A model generated the notes under the pieces. That model was not told where the DNA came from. It did not search any database and saw nothing but the letters and a program-made list of their open reading frames with translations. Made by a program: the position numbers and the translations under genes. From positions 205,716-244,326 of the forward strand of contig NZ_LMSJ01000060.1 of assembly GCF_001428105.1 (NCBI RefSeq): a DNA stretch of 38,611 nucleotides. The letters run 5' to 3'. Source of the DNA: Paenibacillus sp. Soil766. GTDB lineage: Bacteria; Bacillota; Bacilli; Paenibacillales; NBRC-103111. Positions 7,321 through 16,014 of this stretch are shown here, one piece after another; the first letter of the stretch is position 1; each line of letters begins with the position of its first letter.

Positions 7321-7944
7321 TTACACGTATGGATTATTCTCACGTTCGAAGCCAATCGTCGTCTTCGCACCATGCCCCGAGTAGACGATAACCTCGTCAT
7401 CCAGCAGGAACAGCTTGTCCTGGATGGAATCCAGCAGAGTATTGTTGTCTCCACCGAGCAAGTCGGTACGACCGACTGACAGCTTAAACAACACGTCACC
7501 GCTGAACAGGTGGTTCTCATACAGGAAGCTCACACTGCCTGGCGAGTGGCCAGGGGTGTGGAATACCTTGAGCTTAATGCCAAGGAACTCCAATACCTGT
7601 CCCTCATCCAAAGCGAATTCCGCTGGATCCGTCACAATCGGAGCGCCAAGATCAGGCCAGCGTGCGGAGCCGTTCTTCTTCGGATTCGTCAGCCAATCGG
7701 CTTCCAGGTCATGAATATACACTGGGCATCCCTTAAGCTTACGAATCTCGTCTACACCACCGATATGATCGAAATGCGCATGTGTCAGCAAAATCGCTAC
7801 GATATCCATGTCGGCAATTTTCTTAATCAACGACTTCGGATTCATACCGGGATCGATAATAATGCCTTGATTTGTCTCTGGATTCGACAGTAAGTACGCA
7901 TTCGTCTGCACCGGACCCAGGACAAAAGATTGAATGTTGATCAT
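7321..7944 (-). CDS. Metallo-beta-lactamase-fold hydrolase (glyoxalase II-like, YqgX type)
   Basis: 207 residues of the compact MBL-fold hydrolase type found across Bacillota. The metal-binding signature THAHFDH spans residues 54-60 (H55, H57, D59, H60), with H133 in HTPGHSPGS, D150 in FSGDVLF and H191 in YSGHG. Such proteins hydrolyse thioesters such as S-lactoylglutathione or bacillithiol analogues, or related substrates. It is last in an operon with the thioredoxin-like gene (18-base gap) and DedA. GAAGGTGG lies 7 bases before the ATG. The substrate is inference. Confidence 0.92.
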   Translation of the reverse strand: MINIQSFVLGPVQTNAYLLSNPETNQGIIIDPGMNPKSLIKKIADMDIVAILLTHAHFDHIGGVDEIRKLKGCPVYIHDLEADWLTNPKKNGSARWPDLGAPIVTDPAEFALDEGQVLEFLGIKLKVFHTPGHSPGSVSFLYENHLFSGDVLFKLSVGRTDLLGGDNNTLLDSIQDKLFLLDDEVIVYSGHGAKTTIGFERENNPYV

Positions 7945-7962
7945 CGTAATGCCACCTTCACC

Positions 7963-8529
7963 TTAGAACGATTCGATCAATGAACGAAGTTCCTTCACAA
8001 TAACGGCATGGTATCCGTTACCTTCGCCATATTGACGGCCCATTTCGGCTCTGGCTACTTGAATTTTTTCGTTATAATCAGCCGCATCGCGATCTGGATT
8101 TTCTTTCTTGAATTGCGTCATAACTGCTTGTACGTTCTTCGGACGAGGTCCCCAGTGCCCAAGCGAGAAGCCGCCAGTATCCGTGAATACGACGATTGGA
8201 ATCCCACGTCCGCCGCCTGTCAGGAACTGATCAATGACATCATAGTTTTGTTCAATGATAAGCACTTCCGTAGGAATGCCGCTATCTTCCAAAGCCTTGA
8301 ACACTACAGGAACGTTGCGAACAACGTCGCCACACCAGTCAGCAGCAATAATCAAGCAGCGAAGATCATCGCGATTATTCAGCGATTCAAAATATTCTTT
8401 GTCTTCTTCATTATCCCAGGCAAACCCATCGTAATACGCCAAAAATTGCTCTTTATTTTTCTCCATACTCTCGATAAACTGTTTCGGCTTCAGGCCTGTA
8501 CCTAACTTGCTAGCAAGATTCGCACCCAT
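7963..8529 (-). CDS. Thioredoxin-like protein with a single active-site cysteine
   Basis: 188 residues. Residues 56-115 match a thioredoxin-like fold: LRCLIIAADWCGDVVRNVPV, then GGRGIPIVVF with the cis-proline at P111. The usual CxxC is C66-G-D-V69, so the second cysteine is missing and simple dithiol chemistry is not possible; a mixed-disulfide, bacilliredoxin-like or purely structural role is conceivable. I prefer the ATG at 8529, which has GGGAGG about 9 bases upstream, over upstream ATGs (up to 8649) that would overlap the DedA gene. It sits between DedA (76 bases upstream) and the MBL hydrolase (18 bases downstream) in one operon. Confidence 0.85.
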   Translation of the reverse strand: MGANLASKLGTGLKPKQFIESMEKNKEQFLAYYDGFAWDNEEDKEYFESLNNRDDLRCLIIAADWCGDVVRNVPVVFKALEDSGIPTEVLIIEQNYDVIDQFLTGGGRGIPIVVFTDTGGFSLGHWGPRPKNVQAVMTQFKKENPDRDAADYNEKIQVARAEMGRQYGEGNGYHAVIVKELRSLIESF

Positions 8530-8605
8530 TGATTTCATCCTCCCAAGATCATCCATAGTCTCATTCATTGTATCAAAAGCAATCGAATCCGCCAAATCGA
8601 CCTTA

Positions 8606-9205
8606 CTAGACTTTCGTTTTTCTTTTGAGATAAAATTGATAGCCCGCATACAGAATCGTCAGCACAACCGCAGCGATAATCAATGGTTTAATATAAGGCC
8701 CTGCGTACTCGCCGATCGTCTCCCAGTTGTCTTTCAGCTTCATACCAAGGTAAATATACAAAAAAGAGTAAGGAATTAACGCTAGTCCCGTGTACAAGGT
8801 GAACTTGCCTAATGGCATTTTGGCCATTCCACCTGGCAGTGAGATCGCATGACGCACAATTGGAATAAATCTCGCTGTAAAAATCATCCCCGTACCATAC
8901 CGGTTAAACCAGCTTTCCGCTACATCGATATGATGCTTACTGATCAGAAGGTATTTACCGTATCTTTCCAGAAAAGGTCTACCACCGTAACGTCCAATCC
9001 AATACAAAACAACTTGAGCCAATGTTCCCCCGACGACCGCGCAAATCATACCACCTACGAAGTTAATTTGACCTTTGGACACGAGATACCCTGCATAAGC
9101 TAAAAGCAATTCGTTCGGAATGACCTCCAACATGAGTCCAAGGAAAATTCCCCAGTACCCTAAACCTTCCAAATACACCAAAACACTTTGAATCAACTCA
9201 TGCAT
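8606..9205 (-). CDS. DedA-family membrane protein
   Basis: 199 residues, the usual DedA length. It shows an N-terminal helix with LEVIPNELLLAYAGYL (the family's E-x-P region), GxxxG-rich membrane helices, the conserved FTARFIPIVRHAISLPGGMAKM block (basic and proline residues of the DedA/VTT fold) and two C-terminal helices. DedA proteins are now linked to lipid scrambling, including undecaprenyl-phosphate recycling, and to proton-gradient maintenance; which of these applies is not visible. GAGAGGG lies 6 bases before the ATG. It is the first gene of a three-gene operon. Confidence 0.94.
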   Translation of the reverse strand: MHELIQSVLVYLEGLGYWGIFLGLMLEVIPNELLLAYAGYLVSKGQINFVGGMICAVVGGTLAQVVLYWIGRYGGRPFLERYGKYLLISKHHIDVAESWFNRYGTGMIFTARFIPIVRHAISLPGGMAKMPLGKFTLYTGLALIPYSFLYIYLGMKLKDNWETIGEYAGPYIKPLIIAAVVLTILYAGYQFYLKRKTKV

Positions 9206-9272
9206 ACGTAACCCTCTCTTCGTTTCGCTTTCCGTTACATTTCTCTTCTTTCTAACTTACTTAACTGGAAAA

Positions 9273-9301
9273 AGTACATCTAATTTTGCCAATTGGATCA
9301 A
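9273..9301 (-). promoter_or_regulatory. Candidate sigma-A promoter of the DedA operon
   Basis: On the minus strand TTGATC and TGTACT are separated by 17 bases, 70-100 bases upstream of the DedA start. Each box matches four of six consensus bases. The rest of 9206-9457 contains no gene. Confidence 0.35.
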
Positions 9302-9457
9302 AAGAAAGAGACGTGAAAACCCTCATAATTAGCTGTAGTTTTTCCCGTTAAATTCACAATTCCCACCTATGAGGTCTATCTAACCTAACTTGTACACGCT
9401 GCCTTGTTCTAAACTCTGAATTTCTAATCTCATCCACATTCTATCATAGACATGCTC

Positions 9458-10372
9458 TTATCCTCTACTTGTATGCAACTCATCGTTGAAATACGCCAAT
9501 ATATGCGATTTGCAGGCTTCCACTGGTGCGCTGAGTTCTTTGCCTACACGGTGAATCAGCCCATGTTCTAACGGAATCGCTGGCTCCGACTCAACACGAA
9601 GCAGCTTACCGGCTTCAAGCTCTTTCCGAACCGAAGTGACAGGCAACAAAGAAAGTCCCATGCCGCACATCATCGTCTGTTTGAGCATTTCCGTACTGTC
9701 GAAGGCCATTTCGGTAAACGTAGCCAGCCCCTTGTCCGTCATCAGTACCTGAGAGGCCAACGATTGATAAATGCAGCGGCTGCCGAACCCGATGACCTGG
9801 GTCTGCGCGATCGCTTCCCAGCCTTCCAGCTCGATGCGCTTCACGAGCGTCGGAGCCCCTATCCACACTAATTCATCCGCGAGCAGCGGGATAAACGTGA
9901 GATTGCGCACCTTAGGATCACGCGGCACAATGCCTAAATCCACGCGATATGCGGATACCTCCTGCATAATATCGCGTTGAAAGCCCGTTTCCAGCTGCAG
10001 CTGGATCTGCGGGAACCGCTCAAACAACGTTGGCAGCATCATCGGCAGATGCGGCACGCAGAACGATTCCAGCGCACGCAGGCGCACCACGCCTTTGGGT
10101 TCCTGCAAGCTCACCAGCTTCTCCTGCAGGGATTCGCCCAACTGCAAGAAACGATACGCGAATGGCGCCACCTCTCGGCCTGCTGCTGTCAATTCCACCC
10201 CACGCGGCAACCGTGTAAAAAGCGCCTGTCCCAACGTTTGCTCCAGCTGCGAAATATGCATTGTTACCGTGGATTGTACGTAACCAAGCTTAAGCGCGGC
10301 TTTACTAAAGCTCTTCTCCTCCATCACCGTAACGAATGTTTTCATACTTCGACCATCCAGCTGTTCCAACAT
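9458..10372 (-). CDS. LysR-family transcriptional regulator
   Basis: 304 residues. The N-terminal winged helix-turn-helix is clear (FSKAALKLGYVQSTVTMHISQLEQTLG, then FTRLPRGVELTAAG), followed by a periplasmic-binding-like effector domain (VDLGIVPRDP, GMGLSLLPVTSV). It is divergent from the HPP-family gene, the classic arrangement for a LysR activator of its neighbour. The ATG at 10372 has AGGTGG 10 bases upstream; a TTG at 10378 is an alternative. Three copies of TATCG(G)AAT lie between the two genes and are candidate operator elements. The effector is unknown. Confidence 0.93.
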   Translation of the reverse strand: MLEQLDGRSMKTFVTVMEEKSFSKAALKLGYVQSTVTMHISQLEQTLGQALFTRLPRGVELTAAGREVAPFAYRFLQLGESLQEKLVSLQEPKGVVRLRALESFCVPHLPMMLPTLFERFPQIQLQLETGFQRDIMQEVSAYRVDLGIVPRDPKVRNLTFIPLLADELVWIGAPTLVKRIELEGWEAIAQTQVIGFGSRCIYQSLASQVLMTDKGLATFTEMAFDSTEMLKQTMMCGMGLSLLPVTSVRKELEAGKLLRVESEPAIPLEHGLIHRVGKELSAPVEACKSHILAYFNDELHTSRG

Positions 10373-10387
10373 CAGCAACGCACCACC

Positions 10388-10426
10388 TATCGAATTATCG
10401 AATATGAACTATCGGAATCATTCGTT
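10388..10426. promoter_or_regulatory. Direct repeats in the LysR/HPP divergent promoter region
   Basis: TATCGAAT occurs at 10388-10395 and 10396-10403 in tandem, with TATCGGAAT at 10410-10418 and an opposing ATTCG at 10420-10424. The position between a LysR gene and its divergent partner suggests a regulator binding region. I could not assign convincing -35/-10 boxes. Confidence 0.4.
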
Positions 10427-10486
10427 ATTCAAATACCTTACCACATGATACCATCAGGGATATCACAATGAAAAGAGGCACCCCCC

Positions 10487-10972
10487 ATGTTCACTCGACT
10501 TCGACCGCAACTCACTCCCCTGTTCGTCAAACTCATCCCCGGCATTGGCGGCTTCCTCGCCATCCTGCTGTGCAGCTTACTCGGCGACCTCGCCCGCACC
10601 TCGCTGCTGATGGCGCCCTTCGGCGCCTCCTGCGTCATCGCCTTCGCGCTCCCGCAGAGCCCGCTCGCCCAGCCCCGCAGCCTCATCGGCGGCCACGTGC
10701 TGAGCACGCTCGTCGGGCTCTGCGCCCTCACCGCGTTCGGCGTGCACGCGTGGAGCCTCGCCCTCGCGGTCGGCGCCGCCATCACGCTCATGCAGCTGAC
10801 GCGCACGCTGCATCCGCCAGCTGGCGCCGACCCGCTCCTCGTGATGCTCACGGGCGCAGGCTGGAGCTTCCTGCTCACCCCGGTGCTGCTCGGCGCAGCG
10901 CTGATCGTACTCGTTGCCTACGGATATCACCGGGCAACTCAAGCCCATCACTACCCCACGAAGTGGTGGTAA
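10487..10972 (+). CDS. HPP-family integral membrane protein
   Basis: 161 residues with four or five membrane helices and the family signature TRTLHPPAGADPLLV, with HPP at residues 109-111. HPP proteins are small membrane proteins; plant members have been implicated in nitrite transport, but bacterial substrates are not established. GAGG precedes the ATG by about 9 bases. The gene is unusually GC-rich: the 10621-10680 line is about 78% GC against roughly 50% for neighbours. The divergent LysR gene is the probable regulator; the cupredoxin gene follows after 82 bases. Confidence 0.9.
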   Translation: MFTRLRPQLTPLFVKLIPGIGGFLAILLCSLLGDLARTSLLMAPFGASCVIAFALPQSPLAQPRSLIGGHVLSTLVGLCALTAFGVHAWSLALAVGAAITLMQLTRTLHPPAGADPLLVMLTGAGWSFLLTPVLLGAALIVLVAYGYHRATQAHHYPTKWW

Positions 10973-11022
10973 CTCGTCCACTCGCAATTCCGATTCATGC
11001 GCTGGCAAGCCCCCGCATAAGA

Positions 11023-11041
11023 TGTACAAGACCCTTGTACA
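11023..11041 (+). promoter_or_regulatory. Perfect hairpin abutting the cupredoxin ribosome site
   Basis: TGTACAAG (11023-11030) and CTTGTACA (11034-11041) form a perfect 8-bp stem with a 3-base loop. Its last base is the first A of the AGGAGG ribosome site (11041-11046). It could affect ribosome access or be a protein-binding palindrome; there is no T tract, so it is not a terminator. Confidence 0.5.
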
Positions 11042-11054
11042 GGAGGCGGACCCT

Positions 11055-11501
11055 ATGTCCCGAGTATGGATTATCAAACGCAAACATGTGATTCAGCTTG
11101 CAGCCGCACTTCTTATCCTTCTCATTGGATGGCTGTATGTCAATCGAGATACCATCCTGCCAACTTTAGCCGAGCCTACGGCTGAACGTACGATCCACAT
11201 GGTTGTTGGGGAATTCAAATCCACTACCGCTGATGGCAAAACCATCGAAGCCTATCGCTGGGACCCTGGTTCCGTCGATGTTAGAAAAGGCGAGCGTATT
11301 AAGCTCAGCATCCTTGGTGTCAATGGCGAGAGCCACCCCTTTCTCATAGAGGGACTCAATATCAGCGGTGAGATCAAAAAAGGCAAAGAAACCATCGTGC
11401 ATTTTACCGCTAATCAAGCTGGTACCTATCGCCTTATCTGCATGACACATACGGACATGGCGCATAGCGGGCCAATGATTGGCTATATTGAAGTCCATTA
11501 G
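11055..11501 (+). CDS. Membrane-anchored cupredoxin
   Basis: 148 residues. A basic N-terminus and one hydrophobic helix (IQLAAALLILLIGWLYV, about 13-29) anchor a roughly 110-residue domain of cupredoxin type: the GSVDVRKGERIKLSIL strand pair, H94 in GESHPFLIEG, and C129-MT-H132-TDM-AH-SGPM near the C-terminus. H94, C129, H132 or H137, and M135 or M141 are plausible type-1 copper ligands. It would face the outer side of the membrane and carry electrons or bind copper. The ATG at 11055 is fixed by AGGAGG 8 bases upstream. Neighbours are the HPP protein and a two-component system. Confidence 0.88.
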   Translation: MSRVWIIKRKHVIQLAAALLILLIGWLYVNRDTILPTLAEPTAERTIHMVVGEFKSTTADGKTIEAYRWDPGSVDVRKGERIKLSILGVNGESHPFLIEGLNISGEIKKGKETIVHFTANQAGTYRLICMTHTDMAHSGPMIGYIEVH

Positions 11502-11657
11502 CATCTGTACCAAAGTTAAGCGAAGCCTTATGTCTTCCTTCTCTCACCTCGAATCGTCATTTTCTGGCGGCTCAAGATCAGAAGTGGCATTAAGGTTTTT
11601 TTTCGTTTACACTGAGGCCAAGCTCAATTGATCCCCAATGAAGAAGGTGCTTCCCCT

Positions 11658-12338
11658 GTGAAAACACATGTACTCGTCGTCGATGACGATCCCCATATTC
11701 GCGAACTGATGCGCTTCCTTTTTTCCAAAGAAGGGTATGCTGTCTTTGAAGCAAGTGACGGCGAACAAGCTTCAAGACTGCTGGAAACGGAACAAATCCA
11801 TCTCGCTGTTGTTGATGTCATGATGCCGCTTCGTGACGGATTGGAGCTATGCGCTGAAATCCGCGAACACTACGATATTCCTGTTCTTCTTGTGACAGCC
11901 AAAGGAGACATGGAGGATAAAGAAAAGGGCTTTGCCTCAGGTACCGATGATTACGTCGTAAAGCCGTTCGAGCCCAAGGAACTGCTCTTTCGTGCGCGCG
12001 CCTTGTTGCGGCGATACCAGCTCGTTTCCTCGGAGATGATTACACTTGGCCGCACAGTCATTAATCGCAAAAGCTATGAAGTCACGATCGCAGGTGAAAC
12101 ACTGCTGCTGCCGCTCAAAGAATTTCAGCTGCTCGCCCAATTGGCGAGCCATCCAGGGCGCATTTTCACGCGTGAGCAACTGATTCACATGCTGTGGGGC
12201 ACCGATTATGAGGGTGACAGCCGAACCATCGATGTTCATATCAAGCGACTGCGGGAGCGTTTTTATGAAAAAACTAGTGACTTTATGATTACGACGGTGA
12301 GAGGACTTGGTTACAAGCTTGAGGTGACGGAAGGGTGA
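11658..12338 (+). CDS. OmpR/PhoB-family response regulator
   Basis: 227 residues. The receiver domain has the acidic pocket VVDDD (D9-D11), phosphoacceptor D53 in VVDVMMP, the switch threonine in LLVTAKG, and K102 in VVKPFEP. The winged-helix output domain ends with TIDVHIKRLRERF and TTVRGLGYKLEV. The GTG at 11658 has GAAGGTG 8 bases upstream and gives the normal family start; a TTG at 11628 is less likely. It overlaps the kinase gene by four bases (GTGA), so the two are translationally coupled. Confidence 0.95.
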   Translation: MKTHVLVVDDDPHIRELMRFLFSKEGYAVFEASDGEQASRLLETEQIHLAVVDVMMPLRDGLELCAEIREHYDIPVLLVTAKGDMEDKEKGFASGTDDYVVKPFEPKELLFRARALLRRYQLVSSEMITLGRTVINRKSYEVTIAGETLLLPLKEFQLLAQLASHPGRIFTREQLIHMLWGTDYEGDSRTIDVHIKRLRERFYEKTSDFMITTVRGLGYKLEVTEG

Positions 12339-13714
12339 AAACATTATATTTTCGCATCGTTGTTACATTCATTCTTATCGCGATGGTCAGCTCCGTGCTC
12401 GCACTCTTTCTTTCCAATTGGTATTATCTAACCAAATTAAGGGATCAGAACGAAGAGCAGATTTGGAAAATCACAACGGAAATACGCGCGCTATACGAGG
12501 AAATGCCCCGTGTAGAGCCCGCTTCCTATTTCACCCATATTGCCAATATGGGGTTCCAGCTTTATGTCGTGAATGACCAGATGGCGGGGACCTTCTATGG
12601 GACGCCGTATAAACATACGCAGTTCGATCCGGAGCAAATTCATCGTGTTCTAGCAGGAGAAACGTACCGCGGGATGCTGCAGGAGCGGCATGTTCTGATG
12701 GTGATTGGCTATTTTGAAAATAGCCTGCGCAACAGTATCGGTGTTCCCCTTCAGCTGCAGGGAAAACCATACGCCTTATTTGTTCGGCCTAATCTGGAAC
12801 AGCAGATCGGCGGCGTGCGCGTCCTGATGGCTTTTCTGCTCGGACTTACCTTCCTTTTCAGCATCGTCCTTATCATCATACTCTCCCAATTCATCGTGAA
12901 GCCTGTCACCAGATTACGAGAAGCCACAAGGCGAATCGTTGGCGGAAGCTACGAAATGTCGATGGACGTTTCTCGGCAGGATGAAATTGGGGAGCTTGCG
13001 CGAGATTTCACCTACATGGCGCAATCGCTCAAACAGGTAGAAGCCATGCGGCAGGAATTCGTGGGCAATGTCTCCCATGAAATCCAGTCTCCATTAACCT
13101 CGATTCAGGGCTTCGCCCAATCCATCTTGGATCAGACGACCTCCGAAGCGGAGAAGGAGCGCTATCTTCATATCATTTTAGACGAAAGCCGGAGATTGTC
13201 CTCTCTCAGTAAACAGCTCCTAACCCTAGCCTCTTTAGATAAAGAAAGTCATGTAGTTAAGCGCACCGTGTACCGGCTGGATGAACAAATACGTCAAATT
13301 CTTATTCATACCGAGTGGCAATGGTCGGAGAAGGATATAACAATTGACCTAGATCTTCCCGAAACGGCCGTCTCCGCCGATCACCAATTGATGCACCAGG
13401 TTTGGCTTAACCTCATTACGAATGGCATCAAATACGCTCGCCCTCATGAAGCGTTACACCTTGCAATTCAGTCATCAGAAACCGAGGTCACCGTCGTGGT
13501 GAGCGACACAGGGATTGGCATGTCGGAGGGGGATCTGCCTCATATTTTCACCCGCTTCTACAAAGCGGATCGCTCTCGAAACCGCACCAGTGCGGGCACG
13601 GGCCTTGGTTTATCGATTGTTCAGAAAATCATCGAGCTGCATGACGGCAGCATTCATGTGCAGAGTGAACTTGGCAAAGGGACGACTTTCACTGTTCGAC
13701 TACCCCGAATGTAA
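12335..13714 (+). CDS. Sensor histidine kinase partner of the 11658-12338 regulator
   Basis: 459 residues, GTG start coupled to the regulator stop. TM1 spans about 8-28 and TM2 about 162-187; the ~130-residue loop between them is the extracellular sensor. HAMP follows (about 188-240), then HisKA with the phosphorylated H248 in VSHEIQSPL, where Gln replaces the usual basic residue of the H-box. The ATP-binding domain shows NLITNGIKYA (N box), DTGIGM (G1), FTRFYKADRSR (F) and GTGLGLSIV (G2). The ligand is unknown; the adjoining cupredoxin and exporter suggest envelope or metal stress, as inference. Confidence 0.95.
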   Translation: MKTLYFRIVVTFILIAMVSSVLALFLSNWYYLTKLRDQNEEQIWKITTEIRALYEEMPRVEPASYFTHIANMGFQLYVVNDQMAGTFYGTPYKHTQFDPEQIHRVLAGETYRGMLQERHVLMVIGYFENSLRNSIGVPLQLQGKPYALFVRPNLEQQIGGVRVLMAFLLGLTFLFSIVLIIILSQFIVKPVTRLREATRRIVGGSYEMSMDVSRQDEIGELARDFTYMAQSLKQVEAMRQEFVGNVSHEIQSPLTSIQGFAQSILDQTTSEAEKERYLHIILDESRRLSSLSKQLLTLASLDKESHVVKRTVYRLDEQIRQILIHTEWQWSEKDITIDLDLPETAVSADHQLMHQVWLNLITNGIKYARPHEALHLAIQSSETEVTVVVSDTGIGMSEGDLPHIFTRFYKADRSRNRTSAGTGLGLSIVQKIIELHDGSIHVQSELGKGTTFTVRLPRM

Positions 13715-13721
13715 TCTTCCA

Positions 13722-13737
13722 TTCATCATCCGTTCAT
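13722..13737 (+). promoter_or_regulatory. Candidate response-regulator direct repeat
   Basis: TTCAT occurs at 13722-13726 and 13733-13737, 11 bases apart, the one-turn spacing seen at OmpR-family tandem sites. It lies just upstream of the exporter gene. I see no matching pair upstream of the regulator gene itself. Confidence 0.3.
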
Positions 13738-13777
13738 ATTCCTCTCCTACTATTTGAAGTAGATTAAGGAGAGGGGA
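13738..13777 (+). promoter_or_regulatory. Hairpin burying the exporter gene's ribosome site
   Basis: CCTCTCC (13741-13747) pairs with GGAGAGG (13768-13774), with an inner TACT/AGTA stem; ATT and AAT can extend the base past a 2-base bulge. The 3' arm is the only Shine-Dalgarno sequence (GGAGAGGGG) for the ATG at 13789. There is no T tract, so translational control is more likely than termination. Confidence 0.5.
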
Positions 13778-13788
13778 ATGAATCTGCC

Positions 13789-15999
13789 ATGAAACAGACT
13801 TTATCACGTCTTGCCCAGTTCGTTAGCAGTGCCAAAGGTGCCAAAATCGTACTCATTAGCTGGCTGGCTGCCATCCTTTTATTAAGCGTATTTGCGCCAT
13901 CTTCCAAAGAGGTTGCCCAAAGCGGCGGTGAAGGCAGCCTAGCTGGCCATACATTATCTGAAGAAGCTAAACAGGTATTACAAGAGGCCTACCCTTCCCG
14001 GGACGGTTTAACCGCCATCCTCGTGTTCCATTCCGAGCACCCTATCACCGATGCTGAACGTGGCGCTATAGCGAACATTAGTGCGTGGTTGGTTTCTGAT
14101 CAGAAACCGCCTTACGTCACGCATTCTGTACCTTTCCATCACATGCCCGCGGCGCAGCAAGAGCTCTTATTTTCCGCAGATCGTACAACGCTGTTGTTAA
14201 CGCTCTCCCTCCAAAAGGATCTAGCATCCGGTCCTGTCTACGATACGCTTGAACAGATTCGTCATGTGTCGGAGCAGCAAGGCTTAGGGGCAATGAACCT
14301 TGAAATCACAGGTCCCGCAGGTATCTCATCCGATACCATCCTGCTTTTCAAAAAGGCCGATTTTGTGCTAATGCTCGCCACCCTCGGAATTATTCTCATC
14401 ATTTTAATCGTCATCTATCGCTCTCCGCTGTTAGCCTTGTTACCCTTGGTTATCGCAGGCATGGTGTATGCCGTCGTCGATAGAGTCATCGGTTTAGCGG
14501 GCCAAATGGGCTGGATATTCGTCGAGAAGCAATCCCTCTCCATCATGATGATCTTGCTTTTCGCCGTGTTGACGGATTACTGCTTATTTATCATTGCGCG
14601 CTATCGTTCCGCCCTGCGGACAACGGCTTCCAAGTACGATGCGATGTCAAAAGCTTTCTCTAACGTGGCTGAACCGATCTTCTTCAGCGGCGGCACCGTG
14701 CTAATCGCCATGCTCACGTTATTCGCAGCTGTGTTCAAGCCCTATCATAACTTTGCGCCAGTCTTCTCCATTGCGATGTTGGTTATTTTGCTTGGCGGAC
14801 TGACGTTAATTCCTGCGATGTTTGCCTTAATTGGACGGAAAGCATTCTGGCCGTTTATTCCACGTACTGAGGATGCGGCGCTTGTGGAGGAGCCTCGCGG
14901 CTTCTGGGCGTGGATCAGCACTCGTGTTACCGCAAAGCCACGAATAACCGCACTTGTGCTCATTATCGTACTAGTGGCACCTGCTATATCTACGTTAGGC
15001 ATGCGCTACTCGTTTAATCTCATGAAATCCTTCCCAAGCGATATTTCTTCTAGACAAGGCTTTGACACGTTGGAAGCGCAGTTTCCTCCAGGGCAATTAG
15101 CGCCAGTTACGGTTCTTTTGGACTCGAACAAGGTAATCGTTTGGGATGAGGCGTTCATTGGCAAAATGAACACATTGACCGGACTTATTCGGGGGCATGA
15201 GGGGATTAGTTCATTTGCACCGGGGATCAATTTGGCTGAGTTAACTCCTGGGAATGCCAATTTACCTAAGCATACAATGAAGTTTCAGCTGATTCTAACG
15301 ATGAATCCCTATGATCAAGCCGCGCTTGAGTTGATCTCCGGCTTACGCAAGGATAGTGCTGCCATGCTTGAGCAGAGTGGCTTCGAGCTTGGCCAGTTCA
15401 CCTTGCATTACGCAGGCCAAACAGCGGAACAGCTAGATGTCCGTACGATGAATAAGCGGGATACGGTAGTCATTTTCTCACTCATTACGGTATTGATTAC
15501 CTTTATGCTAATCTGGCAAGCCCGCTCCCTTCGATTGGCACTTACCATGATGGCAACCATGCTGCTGTCCTACGCGGCTACAATGGGAATTGCATGGAGT
15601 GTGTTTCATTTCGGATTTGGACACGATGCGTTCAGTTATCGTCTGCCTATGTACACCTTTATCTTTCTCATCTCGTTAGGTGTGGACTATAACATCATTC
15701 TCGTCTCTCGGGTGCAAGAGGAAGCGCGGAGCCATCCATGGCGAATAGCTGTGCAGCGTGGCGCAGCACTAACTGGCGGCGTCATCTCTTCAGCTGGCAT
15801 CGTGCTGGCGGCGACCTTCTGTGTCTTAATGACGCAGCCTTTGCAGGAACTGCTGCTGTTTGGGTTCGCGATGGCTGTCGGTATCCTCATCGATACTTTT
15901 CTCGTTCGAGGCATGCTGCTTCCGGCGCTGATGACTTATTTGGGCCCGCGTGAGGCAAAGGTGAAGCGAACATCTAACCCCAGAACTTGGGCGCAATAG
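13789..15999 (+). CDS. MMPL/RND-superfamily membrane transporter (YdfJ-like)
   Basis: 736 residues with the duplicated RND layout: TM1 near residues 18-37, a ~150-residue outer loop, a five-helix cluster (about 190-355) holding the conserved LTDYCLFIIARYR segment after TM4, a second TM-loop unit starting near 390, and a matching C-terminal cluster with SLGVDYNIILVSRVQEE. The intramembrane Asp residues in LTDY and GVDYN are the expected proton-relay sites. Related MMPL proteins export lipids, antibiotics or toxic compounds, and B. subtilis YdfJ is under two-component control. The upstream kinase-regulator pair (74 bases away) probably controls this gene. Confidence 0.93.
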   Translation: MKQTLSRLAQFVSSAKGAKIVLISWLAAILLLSVFAPSSKEVAQSGGEGSLAGHTLSEEAKQVLQEAYPSRDGLTAILVFHSEHPITDAERGAIANISAWLVSDQKPPYVTHSVPFHHMPAAQQELLFSADRTTLLLTLSLQKDLASGPVYDTLEQIRHVSEQQGLGAMNLEITGPAGISSDTILLFKKADFVLMLATLGIILIILIVIYRSPLLALLPLVIAGMVYAVVDRVIGLAGQMGWIFVEKQSLSIMMILLFAVLTDYCLFIIARYRSALRTTASKYDAMSKAFSNVAEPIFFSGGTVLIAMLTLFAAVFKPYHNFAPVFSIAMLVILLGGLTLIPAMFALIGRKAFWPFIPRTEDAALVEEPRGFWAWISTRVTAKPRITALVLIIVLVAPAISTLGMRYSFNLMKSFPSDISSRQGFDTLEAQFPPGQLAPVTVLLDSNKVIVWDEAFIGKMNTLTGLIRGHEGISSFAPGINLAELTPGNANLPKHTMKFQLILTMNPYDQAALELISGLRKDSAAMLEQSGFELGQFTLHYAGQTAEQLDVRTMNKRDTVVIFSLITVLITFMLIWQARSLRLALTMMATMLLSYAATMGIAWSVFHFGFGHDAFSYRLPMYTFIFLISLGVDYNIILVSRVQEEARSHPWRIAVQRGAALTGGVISSAGIVLAATFCVLMTQPLQELLLFGFAMAVGILIDTFLVRGMLLPALMTYLGPREAKVKRTSNPRTWAQ

Positions 16000-16014
16000 G
16001 TTCTTGTCCCGAGT

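Noticed and set aside
6849..7391. Two overlapping plus-strand open frames (about 180 and 87 codons) across the 51-bp repeats
   Set aside because: They are open only because the repeat length is a multiple of three; no ribosome site, odd composition, and the 3' part runs antisense into the MBL hydrolase gene.
10468..11091. Long Arg/Ala/Pro-rich plus-strand frame and antisense frames over the HPP gene
   Set aside because: They are by-products of high GC; the HPP frame has the family signature and a ribosome site.
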